A stretch of DNA of 15,522 nucleotides, taken from NCBI GenBank assembly GCA_020722305.1, contig DYLB01000021.1, forward strand, positions 1 through 15,522, given 5' to 3'. The notes beneath the pieces were generated by a model. The model saw only the letters and a list, made by a program, of their open reading frames with translations. It had not been told where the DNA came from and made no database searches. Within the stretch, counting starts at the first letter, position 1. Each line of letters opens with the position of its first letter. Both the position numbers and the translations under genes were made by a program. Positions 1-5,762 of this stretch are shown one piece after another. This DNA is from Anaerolinea thermophila (lineage in GTDB: Bacteria > Chloroflexota > Anaerolineae > Anaerolineales > Villigracilaceae).

Positions 1-1
1 C

Positions 2-55
2 CGCGAAGGCGGCCTGACCGTCGGCGCTGGTGTCATTACCAAAATCCTCGAGTAA
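2..55 (+). CDS. tuf: Elongation factor Tu, C-terminal end only (partial)
   Basis: The first 17 readable codons give R-E-G-G-L-T-V-G-A-G-V-I-T-K-I-L-E and then TAA. This is the highly conserved C-terminal strand of EF-Tu domain 3, which normally reads GRTVGAGVVTKI(L/I)E. EF-Tu delivers aminoacyl-tRNA to the ribosome. The rest of the gene lies upstream of the window. The identity rests on this short conserved tail and on the neighbouring rpmG, tRNA(Trp), secE and nusG, a common bacterial order. Confidence 0.9.
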   Translation, partial: REGGLTVGAGVITKILE

Positions 56-96
56 TAAGGAGAGGCGGCCCGCAAGAAGGGCCGTCGAAGTAGCCC

Positions 97-267
97 ATGG
101 CTTCCAAGAAAAAAGATGTCCGCCCGACCATCACGTTCGCCTGCACCGACTGCAAGGAACGCAATTACACCTCCGAGAAGAACCGCCGCAACGATCCCGG
201 CCGGATGGAGTTGAAGAAATATTGCCCGCGTTGCCGCAAGCACACCGTGCACCGGGAAACCAAGTAG
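97..267 (+). CDS. rpmG: 50S ribosomal protein L33
   Basis: A 56-residue protein beginning MASKKKDVRP. L33 is a small zinc-binding component of the large ribosomal subunit near the E site. Two CxxC pairs that would bind zinc are present: C16/C19 (CTDC) and C43/C46 (CPRC). The central ERNYTSEKNRRNDPGRMELKKYCPRC pattern (residues 21-46), with the basic tail ending HRETK, is typical of the cysteine-containing L33 form, and the length is usual. It lies 41 nt after tuf. In the gap, CGGCCC (66-71) can pair with GGGCCG (79-84), but no T-run follows. The ribosome-binding site is not obvious, though GAAG (87-90) is a candidate. It is probably cotranscribed with tuf. Start ATG at 97 is fixed by the conserved N-terminus. 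Confidence 0.93.
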   Translation: MASKKKDVRPTITFACTDCKERNYTSEKNRRNDPGRMELKKYCPRCRKHTVHRETK

Positions 268-271
268 TTCG

Positions 272-342
272 ATGGTCAGATAGCCGAGAGGTCGAATAGT
301 CGTGACCAAGCGACCACAAGACCGGGTGACTATCTGACTTCA
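272..342 (+). repeat. Imperfect palindromic intergenic element built of GTC/GAC units
   Basis: The outer arms GTCAGATAG (275-283) and CTATCTGAC (330-338) are perfect 9-bp complements, and ATG/CAT at 272-274 and 340-342 extends the symmetry beyond a small mismatch. Inside, the left half contains repeated GGTC-type units (275, 290) and the right half GACC-type units (304, 312, 320). A smaller GTCG (300-303 region) / CGAC (311-314) pairing is also possible. It sits between rpmG and the tRNA and has no open frame of its own. It looks like a REP-like or MITE-like palindromic element, or an RNA-processing hairpin. No copy of the same element was seen elsewhere in the window. Confidence 0.45.
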
Positions 343-343
343 T

Positions 344-416
344 AGGCCAGTAGCTCAATTGGTAGAGCTCTCGTCTCCAAAACGAGCGGTTGTGGGTTCG
401 AGTCCTGCCTGGCCTG
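344..416 (+). tRNA. tRNA-Trp (anticodon CCA)
   Basis: It folds into a full cloverleaf. The acceptor stem is AGGCCAG (344-350) with CTGGCCT (409-415), and G416 is the discriminator base. The D arm is GCTC...GAGC. The anticodon stem is CTCGT/ACGAG with loop CTCCAAA, giving anticodon CCA. The variable loop is CGGTT. The T stem is GTGGG/CCTGC with loop TTCGAGT. Anticodon CCA and discriminator G both fit tryptophan. The 3' CCA end is not encoded. Its place between rpmG and secE matches a conserved bacterial arrangement. Confidence 0.96.
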
Positions 417-423
417 CTGAAAT

Positions 424-465
424 GAACGCCGACCTCCCCCTTGCAATACCGTGAGGCGGCGTTTT
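424..465 (+). terminator. Hairpin with T4 run after tRNA-Trp, ahead of secE
   Basis: AACGCCG (425-431) pairs with CGGCGTT (457-463). The stem continues as CCTC (433-436) with GAGG (453-456) across a bulged A, and TTTT (462-465) follows. This is a plausible intrinsic terminator or attenuator that would separate the tuf-rpmG-tRNA transcript from secE-nusG. The T-run is short and no new promoter is evident before secE, so partial readthrough is likely. Confidence 0.5.
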
Positions 466-496
466 AGACGTCAAAGAAAGTTTGAGGACATCTGCT

Positions 497-715
497 GTGG
501 CCGATAAAAAAGAAACTCGCAAGCGATCAAACGCCATCCAGCGGTTCTTCCGCGAAACCGTGGGCGAACTCAAAAAAGTCTCCTGGCCTACCTGGCCGGA
601 GGCCCGCCGTTTGACCTGGATCGTTGTGCTTGTAATGGTTTTCATGGCCGTATTTTTAGGAATTTTTGATTTCCTGGCATCCAAAGTTTTCGATTTGATC
701 CTGGGAATATCGTAA
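497..715 (+). CDS. secE: Preprotein translocase subunit SecE
   Basis: A 72-residue single-TM SecE, the essential clamp subunit of the SecYEG channel in the inner membrane. The amphipathic helix with the family hallmark ETVGELKKVSWPTWPEA is at residues 20-36, and the transmembrane helix follows at about 40-62. Length and one-TM topology fit the short bacterial form. The frame is open from TTG at 482, but GTG at 497 is preferred: GAGG (484-487) lies 9 nt upstream as ribosome-binding site, and the resulting start MADKKETRKR is the usual lysine-rich tail. nusG follows after 10 nt in the classic secE-nusG pair. Confidence 0.93.
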   Translation: MADKKETRKRSNAIQRFFRETVGELKKVSWPTWPEARRLTWIVVLVMVFMAVFLGIFDFLASKVFDLILGIS

Positions 716-725
716 AGAGAGAAAC

Positions 726-1424
726 ATGGACACGCAAGACCCCGAAGAACCCATCCTGGATGATGAGCGTCATTCGGATGACAGAATGGACCAGCCTGTC
801 GACGCGCCTGCTGAACCCGGGCTTGCGTCCGATCAGGCGATCCCGGTGGAGTCACCCGCTTCGGGTCTGGACGCTGGGCCTGATCCTGAACCCGGAGAGG
901 GACAACCCGCCTGGTACGTGATCCACTGCTATTCCGGCTACGAAAACAAGGTGCGCCACAACCTCGAACAACGCATCGAAACCATGGGGATGAAAGACAA
1001 GATCTTCGACGTGGTCATCCCGACCCAGGAAGAGATCGAAGTCAAGGACGGCAAACGCCGCACGGTGGAACGCCACATCTTCCCCGGCTACGTGCTGGTC
1101 AACATGGTCCTGACCGAAGAATCCTGGTACGTCGTCCGCAATACGCCGGGCGTGACCGGTTTCGTCGGCATGGGCAACCTGCCCACCCCCCTGCGCCCTG
1201 AGGAAGTGTCACAGATCATCAAGCGCATGGAAGCCGAAGCCCCAACCGTCAAAGTCACCTTCAAGGAAGGCGAACGCGTCCGCATTATTGACGGGCCGTT
1301 CAACGACTTCCGCGGCGTGGTCTCAGAGATCGATATGGAGCGCACCAAGGTGCGCGTCATGGTCAGTTTCTTCGGGCGCGAGACGCCCGTGGAACTGGAC
1401 TTTCTCCAGGTGGAGAAAGCCTAA
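726..1424 (+). CDS. nusG: Transcription termination/antitermination factor NusG
   Basis: A 232-residue NusG. It binds RNA polymerase and modulates pausing, Rho termination and transcription-translation coupling. The NGN domain runs from about 62 to 165 (AWYVIHCYSGYENKVRHNLE, later FPGYVLVNM and RNTPGVTGFVG). The C-terminal KOW domain is at about 178-232 (EGERVRIIDGPFNDFRGVV...VSFFGRETPVELDFLQVEKA). The first 60 residues are an acidic, proline-rich, probably disordered extension that compact NusG proteins lack. Internal methionines at 21 and beyond do not sit at the domain border, so the ATG at 726, right after secE, is kept. It is cotranscribed with secE. Confidence 0.96.
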   Translation: MDTQDPEEPILDDERHSDDRMDQPVDAPAEPGLASDQAIPVESPASGLDAGPDPEPGEGQPAWYVIHCYSGYENKVRHNLEQRIETMGMKDKIFDVVIPTQEEIEVKDGKRRTVERHIFPGYVLVNMVLTEESWYVVRNTPGVTGFVGMGNLPTPLRPEEVSQIIKRMEAEAPTVKVTFKEGERVRIIDGPFNDFRGVVSEIDMERTKVRVMVSFFGRETPVELDFLQVEKA

Positions 1425-1435
1425 CGCAACGGTAA

Positions 1436-1499
1436 CAGGCCAGACCCTTCGACTTTGCTCAGGGCAAGTTCGGCCTGATACGGTGGGAGGGCGTCCCAC
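1436..1499 (+). repeat. Structured nusG-rplK spacer with a CCCTTCGAC...GCTCAGGG motif
   Basis: The 164-nt spacer holds two inverted repeats. The first has CAGGCC (1436-1441) pairing with GGCCTG (1472-1477) and an inner CCCT (1445-1448) / AGGG (1461-1464). Its inner part, CCCTTCGACTTTGCTCAGGG, resembles a short palindromic intergenic repeat type common in environmental bacterial genomes (recollection, not searched). The second is a perfect hairpin, GTGGGA (1483-1488), loop GGGCG, TCCCAC (1494-1499). Neither is followed by a T-run, so these are probably not terminators. A convincing promoter was not found here. Confidence 0.4.
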
Positions 1500-1588
1500 A
1501 CCGGGAATAACGTCCGGTACACGTAAATCGCCCGCTAAAACCACACCTGTTCCTGCGTCACAGGGGCAGGCAAAGGAGTTCAAATTCA

Positions 1589-2014
1589 ATGGCAAAGAAA
1601 CTAAAGGCAATCGTCCGTCTCCAGCTAGAAGCGGGCAAAGCCAACCCGGCTCCCCCGGTTGGCCCCGCCCTGGCCGGCCATGGGATCAACATCATGGCCT
1701 TCTGCAAGGAGTACAACGCCCGCACTTCGAACCGCGCGGGTGAAATCCTCCCGGCAGAGATCACCGTCTACACCGACGGTTCGTTCACTTTCGTCCTGAA
1801 GACCTCGCCCGCGGCCGTGCTGCTGCGCAAGGCGGCCGGCGTGCCAAAAGGCTCGGCGGTCCCCAACAAGGAGAAGGTCGGCAAGGTGACCCGCGCCCAG
1901 GTGCGTGAAATCGCCGAACTGAAGATGAAAGACCTGAACGCGATAGACATCGAAGGCGCCATGCTCCAGATCGAGGGCACCGCCCGCAGCATGGGATTGA
2001 CGGTCGTAGACTAG
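1589..2014 (+). CDS. rplK: 50S ribosomal protein L11
   Basis: A 141-residue L11, the usual length. It binds the GTPase-associated centre of 23S rRNA, contacts elongation factors and is needed for stringent RelA activation. The N-terminal domain carries the proline-rich PAPPVGPALAGHGINIM signature (residues 20-36). The C-terminal rRNA-binding domain contains KVTRAQVREIAELKMKDLNA and ends with GTARSMGLTVVD. A ribosome-binding site AAAGGAG (1572-1578) supports the ATG at 1589. It forms the L11-L1 operon with rplA, which follows after 54 nt. Confidence 0.96.
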   Translation: MAKKLKAIVRLQLEAGKANPAPPVGPALAGHGINIMAFCKEYNARTSNRAGEILPAEITVYTDGSFTFVLKTSPAAVLLRKAAGVPKGSAVPNKEKVGKVTRAQVREIAELKMKDLNAIDIEGAMLQIEGTARSMGLTVVD

Positions 2015-2015
2015 A

Positions 2016-2058
2016 CTGGTGGGAGGGAGCGGCCGACTGCCGCCCCGTTTGTACCACG
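2016..2058 (+). promoter_or_regulatory. Putative ribosomal protein L1 binding site in the rplK-rplA mRNA
   Basis: The spacer can fold into two short helices joined by an asymmetric internal loop. The lower helix is TGGT (2017-2020) with ACCA (2053-2056). The upper helix is GGG (2025-2027), a bulged A, and GCGGC (2029-2033) with GCCGC (2039-2043) and CCC (2044-2046), closed by CGACT. The loop strands are GGGA (2021-2024) and GTTTGT (2047-2052). A GGTGGGAG element opposed to GTTTGTACCAC resembles the L1 site in 23S rRNA and the feedback sites described in L11-L1 messages. L1 binding would repress translation of rplA, and perhaps rplK. The fold was read by eye. Confidence 0.6.
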
Positions 2059-2068
2059 GAGATAAATC

Positions 2069-2788
2069 ATGGCAAAACACGGTAAAAAATATCTGGCCGC
2101 CAAGGCCAAAGTTGACAGCGAAATGCTGTACGAGCCGCGTCAGGCGGTCGTGCTGGCCAAAGAGACCGCCACGACCAATTTCGACGCGACGGTCGAAGTC
2201 CACATGCGCATGGGACTCGATCCGCGCCAGGCCGACCAGCAGATGCGTGACGTGGTCGTGCTGCCGCACGGTCTGGGCAAGACCGTCCGGGTGCTGGTCT
2301 TCGCCCAGGGCGAAGGCGCAACTGCGGCCCGCGAAGCCGGCGCCGACCTGGTTGCCGACGACGACGAGACCCTGGGCAAGATCCAGGCCGGCATGACCGA
2401 TTTCGACGTGGCCATCGCCACCCCGGATATGATGGGCAAAGTCGGACGCCTGGGCCGCGTCCTCGGTCCGCGTGGCCTGATGCCGAACCCCAAAGCCGGG
2501 ACGGTGGTCAGCGCCGAGGACATGGGCCGCGCCATCCAGGAAGCCAAGGCCGGCCGCGTCGAGTTCCGCCTGGACAAGACCGCCAACATCCATGTGCCAA
2601 TCGGCAAGGTTTCGTTCGACGAGCAGAAATTGTTCGAAAACCTGGCCGCCCTGATGGAGGCCATCAAGAAGGCCCGACCGTCCGGCGCGAAAGGGTCTTT
2701 CATCAAACGCATTACCATGGCCACCACCATGGGTCCCGGTATCAAAGTGGACCCCAACCTGGCCCAATCCATGGAAGTTATCGGGTAA
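2069..2788 (+). CDS. rplA: 50S ribosomal protein L1
   Basis: A 239-residue L1, of standard length. It forms the mobile stalk beside the E site and autoregulates the L11-L1 operon by binding its own mRNA. The family signature is clear at residues 118-145 (ATPDMMGKVGRLG followed by RVLGPRGLMPNPKAGTV). A C-terminal segment GSFIKRITMATTMGPGIKVDPN is also typical. The ATG at 2069 follows GGAG (2058-2061) within ACGGAGATAAATC, and the N-terminus MAKHGKKY fits the family. It lies immediately upstream of the L10 leader. Confidence 0.96.
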   Translation: MAKHGKKYLAAKAKVDSEMLYEPRQAVVLAKETATTNFDATVEVHMRMGLDPRQADQQMRDVVVLPHGLGKTVRVLVFAQGEGATAAREAGADLVADDDETLGKIQAGMTDFDVAIATPDMMGKVGRLGRVLGPRGLMPNPKAGTVVSAEDMGRAIQEAKAGRVEFRLDKTANIHVPIGKVSFDEQKLFENLAALMEAIKKARPSGAKGSFIKRITMATTMGPGIKVDPNLAQSMEVIG

Positions 2789-2830
2789 CACTCACCCGTT
2801 AGCGGCCTGTCAAAATCGAACTTCGCCAAT

Positions 2831-2912
2831 GACGGCGGGCGCCCTCGCTGAGGGCTTAATTCCCTGCCCAGGTGGAGACTTGGAGAAAGCTCTCCCTGCC
2901 CTTGTGGCCGAT
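2831..2912 (+). promoter_or_regulatory. L10 leader RNA (autoregulatory element of rplJL)
   Basis: The 182-nt spacer carries the hallmark of the bacterial L10 leader: hairpin GCCCT (2841-2845) CGCTG AGGGC (2851-2855), then TTAATTCCCTGCCCAGGT (2856-2873). The outer pairing GGC-GGG (2834-2839) with CCC-T-GCC (2862-2868) gives a kink-turn-like bulged helix. Another hairpin is GGAGA (2882-2886) AAGC TCTCC (2891-2895). Crucially, CCAGGTGGAGACTT (2868-2881) can pair over all 14 positions (three G-U) with AAGTCTTTGCCTGG (2915-2928), the 5' arm of the downstream terminator. L10, probably with L7/L12, is expected to bind the leader, free the terminator and stop transcription. Confidence 0.85.
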
Positions 2913-2952
2913 AAAAGTCTTTGCCTGGAAAGTGACAGGCAAAGACTTTTTT
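2913..2952 (+). terminator. Regulated attenuator in the rplJ leader
   Basis: AAAGTCTTTGCCTG (2914-2927) and CAGGCAAAGACTTT (2936-2949) form a perfect 14-bp stem with the 8-nt loop GAAAGTGA. The stem is followed by a T-run ending at 2952, so it is a textbook intrinsic terminator. It lies only 18 nt before the rplJ start, and its left arm is also claimed by the antiterminator at 2868-2881. It therefore acts as the off switch of the L10 leader rather than an operon end. Confidence 0.9.
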
Positions 2953-2970
2953 AGAAAGGAGGTAAATCCT

Positions 2971-3507
2971 TTGGCTATCTCGAAGCAGCGCAAGAACGAA
3001 GTGTTGGACCAGTACGGTAAATGGCTCGACAAGAGCCAGGCTGTGATCCTGGTCGAATATACCGGCGCGAGCATGAAAAACCTGGACGCCATCCGGGCCA
3101 AGATCCGCGAATCCGGCGGCGAATTCCACGTGATCAAGAACACGCTGGCCCGCCGGGCGTTCGAATCCAAGGGCCTCGCAGCCCCTGAAGATTTCCTGGT
3201 CAACAGCACGGCTGCCAGTTTTGCTTTCACCGACCCTGCCGCGACCGCCAAGGCCCTGTCCGAAGCGACCAAAGGCCTTGAAGCAATCAAGGTCAAGGGC
3301 GGGTTCATAGACAAGCAAATCCTGGATGCCGCACACGTCAAAGCCCTATCCGAACTGCCCCCCCTGCCGGTCGTCCGCGCTCAACTGCTGGGCGTGCTGC
3401 TGGCCCCCGCCAGCAAACTCGTCCGCACCCTGTCCGAACCCGGACGCCAGGTGGCGGCCGTCCTCAAGGCGTATGCCGACCAGGGCGCATCGCCCGCCGC
3501 AGCGTGA
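2971..3507 (+). CDS. rplJ: 50S ribosomal protein L10
   Basis: A 178-residue L10, the base of the L7/L12 stalk. It binds L11-region rRNA and anchors L12 dimers through its C-terminal helix. The N-terminal domain shows KNEVLDQYGKWLDKSQAVILVEYTGAS, and a typical KIRESGGEFHVIKNTLARRA lies at about residues 42-61. The C-terminal L12-anchoring tail ends in alanine-rich QGASPAAA. The frame is open upstream into the leader, but TTG at 2971 is chosen because AAAGGAGGT (2955-2963) is ideally placed before it and MAISKQRKNE is the usual start. An ATG at 2872 would lie inside the leader RNA. It is cotranscribed with rplL. Confidence 0.95.
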   Translation: MAISKQRKNEVLDQYGKWLDKSQAVILVEYTGASMKNLDAIRAKIRESGGEFHVIKNTLARRAFESKGLAAPEDFLVNSTAASFAFTDPAATAKALSEATKGLEAIKVKGGFIDKQILDAAHVKALSELPPLPVVRAQLLGVLLAPASKLVRTLSEPGRQVAAVLKAYADQGASPAAA

Positions 3508-3571
3508 TCGGCAACCATCACGCAAATCCGCTCAAAATTAATCTCTCACGTTTGTAAGGAGTTTCTAAACA

Positions 3572-3952
3572 ATGGCTGCAAATCTTGAAAAACTGCTCGA
3601 ACAGCTGAGCGAGCTTTCGGTGCTCGAGGCTGCTGAACTGGTCAAAATGCTGGAAGAGAAGTGGGGCGTTTCCGCCGCCGCTCCCGTCGCCGTGGCTGCT
3701 GCCGCCGGCCCTGTCGCCGCGGCTGAACCCGTCGAAGAGAAGACCGAGTTCGATGTCATCATCAAGGACGCGGGTCCCAAGAAGATCGAGACCATCAAGG
3801 TCATCCGCCAGCTCACCAGCCTGGGTCTGGGCGAGGCCAAGACCATGGCCGAAACCGCCGGCGGCAAGGTGCTTTCCGCGGTCGGCAAAGACGCCGCGAT
3901 GGACGCCAAGAAGAAACTTGAAGAAGCCGGCGCGGTCGTCGAAATCGCCTAG
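3572..3952 (+). CDS. rplL: 50S ribosomal protein L7/L12
   Basis: A 126-residue L7/L12, the multi-copy stalk protein that recruits translational GTPases. The N-terminal dimerisation and L10-binding domain is at about 1-35 (LEKLLEQLSELSVLEAAELVKMLEEKWGV). The flexible hinge is an Ala/Pro/Val-rich stretch at about 34-55. The C-terminal factor-binding domain is at about 56-126 (EEKTEFDVIIKDAGPKKIETIKVIRQLTSLGLGEAK). It ends VVEIA rather than the more usual VEIK. TAAGGAG (3555-3561) supports the ATG at 3572. A strong terminator 22 nt after the stop closes the ribosomal block. Confidence 0.96.
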   Translation: MAANLEKLLEQLSELSVLEAAELVKMLEEKWGVSAAAPVAVAAAAGPVAAAEPVEEKTEFDVIIKDAGPKKIETIKVIRQLTSLGLGEAKTMAETAGGKVLSAVGKDAAMDAKKKLEEAGAVVEIA

Positions 3953-3974
3953 TTTCAGAGTTTCAAGAACAGAG

Positions 3975-4000
3975 AGACGGCTCTTGCGGGCCGTCTTTTT
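3975..4000 (+). terminator. Intrinsic terminator after rplL
   Basis: AGACGGC (3975-3981), loop TCTTGCGG, GCCGTCT (3990-3996), then a T-run to 4000. It ends the rplJ-rplL transcript and insulates the ubiquitin-like operon that follows. Confidence 0.9.
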
Positions 4001-4037
4001 GATTCCAAAGTAGTACTTATGACCTAAACCCGACCTG

Positions 4038-4066
4038 TTGACTTTAGTTCGAGAAATGAGTATAGT
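4038..4066 (+). promoter_or_regulatory. Sigma-70-type promoter of the ubiquitin-like operon
   Basis: The -35 box is TTGACT (4038-4043). A 17-nt spacer separates it from the -10 box TATAGT (4061-4066). Both are one base from consensus. Transcription should start near 4073, giving a leader of about 42 nt before the E1 ATG at 4115. It follows the rplL terminator by 38 nt, so the operon has its own start. Confidence 0.85.
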
Positions 4067-4067
4067 G

Positions 4068-4097
4068 TTGGTATATTTGGTCTGACCACCATACCAA
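4068..4097 (+). promoter_or_regulatory. FadR/GntR-type operator over the transcription start
   Basis: Directly after the -10 box lies an 11-bp perfect palindrome, TGGTC-T-GACCA (4078-4088), nested inside TTGGTAT (4068-4074) and ATACCAA (4091-4097). The core fits the FadR-subfamily pattern GTM-N-KAC and the E. coli FadR-like TGGTCnGACCA. The first gene of the operon encodes a GntR/FadR-type winged helix, which makes autoregulation the simplest reading. A protein bound here would block initiation. The inner and outer palindromes differ in centre by half a base, so which one is the true operator is open. Confidence 0.7.
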
Positions 4098-4114
4098 AGA
4101 AATCCAGAAATCAC

Positions 4115-5749
4115 ATGAAAATCAACCCAGTTGCCCATAAAACCCTTGCACAAACCTCCGCCGGACGCCTGGCCGCCTCCCTTCTGGACGGCAGCCTGCA
4201 ACCCGGCACACAGCTCCCGCCGGAGCGCGAACTGATGACCCAGTTGGGCGTCAGCCGTACCACCCTGCGCGAGGCGCTCAAGGCCCTCGAAGAGAACCGC
4301 CTGATCGAATCCCGCCCGAACGTGGGCTGGTTTGCCAGGGCGATAGACGAGACCAACATCGCCCAGGCCAAGGAGCTGGCCGGGGACGCGGCGACCCAGG
4401 CTCCCCGTCCGGCCACGAACGAACCGGTCTCCCGCCCGCTGCGCGTCCCCATCTCGTCCGACAAGCCGCTGCGCATCCCCAATTTGCAAAAGGACCGCCT
4501 CGGCACGTTCGAGTTCATCTCCTGGTGGGAGCGCGACAAGGTCCGGGAGGCCAAAGTGCTGGTGGTCGGCGCCGGGGCGCTGGGCAACGAGGTCATCAAG
4601 AACCTGGCACTGATGGGCGTGGGGCACATTTTCATCATTGATTTCGATAACGTCGAAGCCGCCAACCTGAGCCGCTCGGTGCTCTTCCGCGAAAACGACA
4701 ACAACCGCAGCAAGGCCGAGGTCGCCGCGGCCCGCGCCAAAGCCATCAACCCCGACGTCCACGTGCAGTACCTGAACGGGGACGTGACCACTTCCCTCGG
4801 CCTGGGCATCATCCGCCGCATGGATGCGGTAATCGGTTGCCTCGACAACCGCGAGGCCCGCCTGGCGGTCAACCGCTTCTGCTACTGGATGAACAAGCCC
4901 TGGGTGGACGGCGCGATCCAGGAACTGCTCGGCCTGGTGCGGGTCTTCGTGCCGGGCAAGGGCGCCTGTTACGAATGCACCCTCAACGAGCTGGCCCTGC
5001 GCGACTTGTCGCTGCGCTATTCCTGCCCGCTGCTGGCCCGCCAGAACATCCTGCTCGGCAAAGTGCCAACCACCCCGACCATCGCCTCGATCATCGGCGG
5101 GATGCAGTCGCAGGAGGCCCTCAAGCTGATCCACAATCTGCCGGTCGAGGCGGGCAAAGTGACCCACTTCAACGGAATGGTCAACCAGATGCACACCACG
5201 GCCTACGTGCCGCGCGAGGATTGCGAAAGCCACTGGACTTATGGCGAGGTGACCGAACTGCCCGCCCGGGCCGAACGCACCACCCTGGACGACCTGCTCC
5301 GCATCGCCCGCGCCGACCTGGGGCCGGCTGCCGTTATCGAGCTGGACCAAGAGCTGATCACCTCTCTCGAATGCCCCTCCTGCCACTCGGTTGAAGCCGT
5401 GCTGCGCCCCCTGAGCGACGTCAGCTTCGAGGCCGGGCACTGCCCCACCTGCGGCGTGTTGCGCGAGGCCACCCTGACCCACAGCATCACCGGCGAGGAA
5501 AATTTCCTGCACCGCACCCTGTCGAGCGTGGGCGTACCGCCTTTGCACATCCTGCGGGCCAACAACGGCGACGAATACCGTTTCTACGAACTGAGCGGCG
5601 ACCTGAACGAGGCCCTGCACTTCCGCCACTTCGAACAGTCCGAACCGCTGAAGATCAGGCCCAAAGGCCGGGTGCGGATCAAAGGCGAAGTCAAGATCAA
5701 AGACGCGCCCGCCAACAAAGCCCGCGGCCGGGTGCGCCTGCACGATTGA
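4115..5749 (+). CDS. GntR winged-helix / ThiF-type E1-like activating enzyme fusion
   Basis: A 544-residue fusion. Residues about 7-76 form a GntR/FadR winged helix (LPPERELMTQLGVSRTTLREALKALEENRLI, then a wing RPNVGWFARA). A proline-rich linker at about 90-122 follows. Residues about 127-365 are a ThiF/MoeB/E1 adenylating domain. It has the nucleotide loop GAGALG (152-157), the DFDNVEAANLSRSVLFR segment (176-192), K200, and CLDN (242-245). CYEC (C285/C288) is a zinc pair. C304 in RYSCP sits where E1 enzymes carry the thioester cysteine. Two further CxxC pairs (C420/C423, C443/C446) suggest a zinc ribbon. It should adenylate the Ubl C-terminus and pass it to the E2 encoded downstream, while the winged helix may bind the operator just upstream. 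The tail (517-544) is basic. The ATG at 4115 has only a weak ribosome-binding site. Confidence 0.88.
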   Translation: MKINPVAHKTLAQTSAGRLAASLLDGSLQPGTQLPPERELMTQLGVSRTTLREALKALEENRLIESRPNVGWFARAIDETNIAQAKELAGDAATQAPRPATNEPVSRPLRVPISSDKPLRIPNLQKDRLGTFEFISWWERDKVREAKVLVVGAGALGNEVIKNLALMGVGHIFIIDFDNVEAANLSRSVLFRENDNNRSKAEVAAARAKAINPDVHVQYLNGDVTTSLGLGIIRRMDAVIGCLDNREARLAVNRFCYWMNKPWVDGAIQELLGLVRVFVPGKGACYECTLNELALRDLSLRYSCPLLARQNILLGKVPTTPTIASIIGGMQSQEALKLIHNLPVEAGKVTHFNGMVNQMHTTAYVPREDCESHWTYGEVTELPARAERTTLDDLLRIARADLGPAAVIELDQELITSLECPSCHSVEAVLRPLSDVSFEAGHCPTCGVLREATLTHSITGEENFLHRTLSSVGVPPLHILRANNGDEYRFYELSGDLNEALHFRHFEQSEPLKIRPKGRVRIKGEVKIKDAPANKARGRVRLHD

Positions 5750-5762
5750 CCACGAGACATCC

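Noticed and set aside
1481..1503. Second possible L1 site (GGTGGGAGGG) upstream of rplK
   Set aside because: It matches only the GGTGGGAG half. The opposing GTTTGTACCAC strand is missing and the bases form a simple hairpin instead.
1625..2791. Minus-strand open frames opposite rplK and rplA
   Set aside because: They are mirror frames of conserved ribosomal protein genes, with no ribosome-binding site or recognisable domain.
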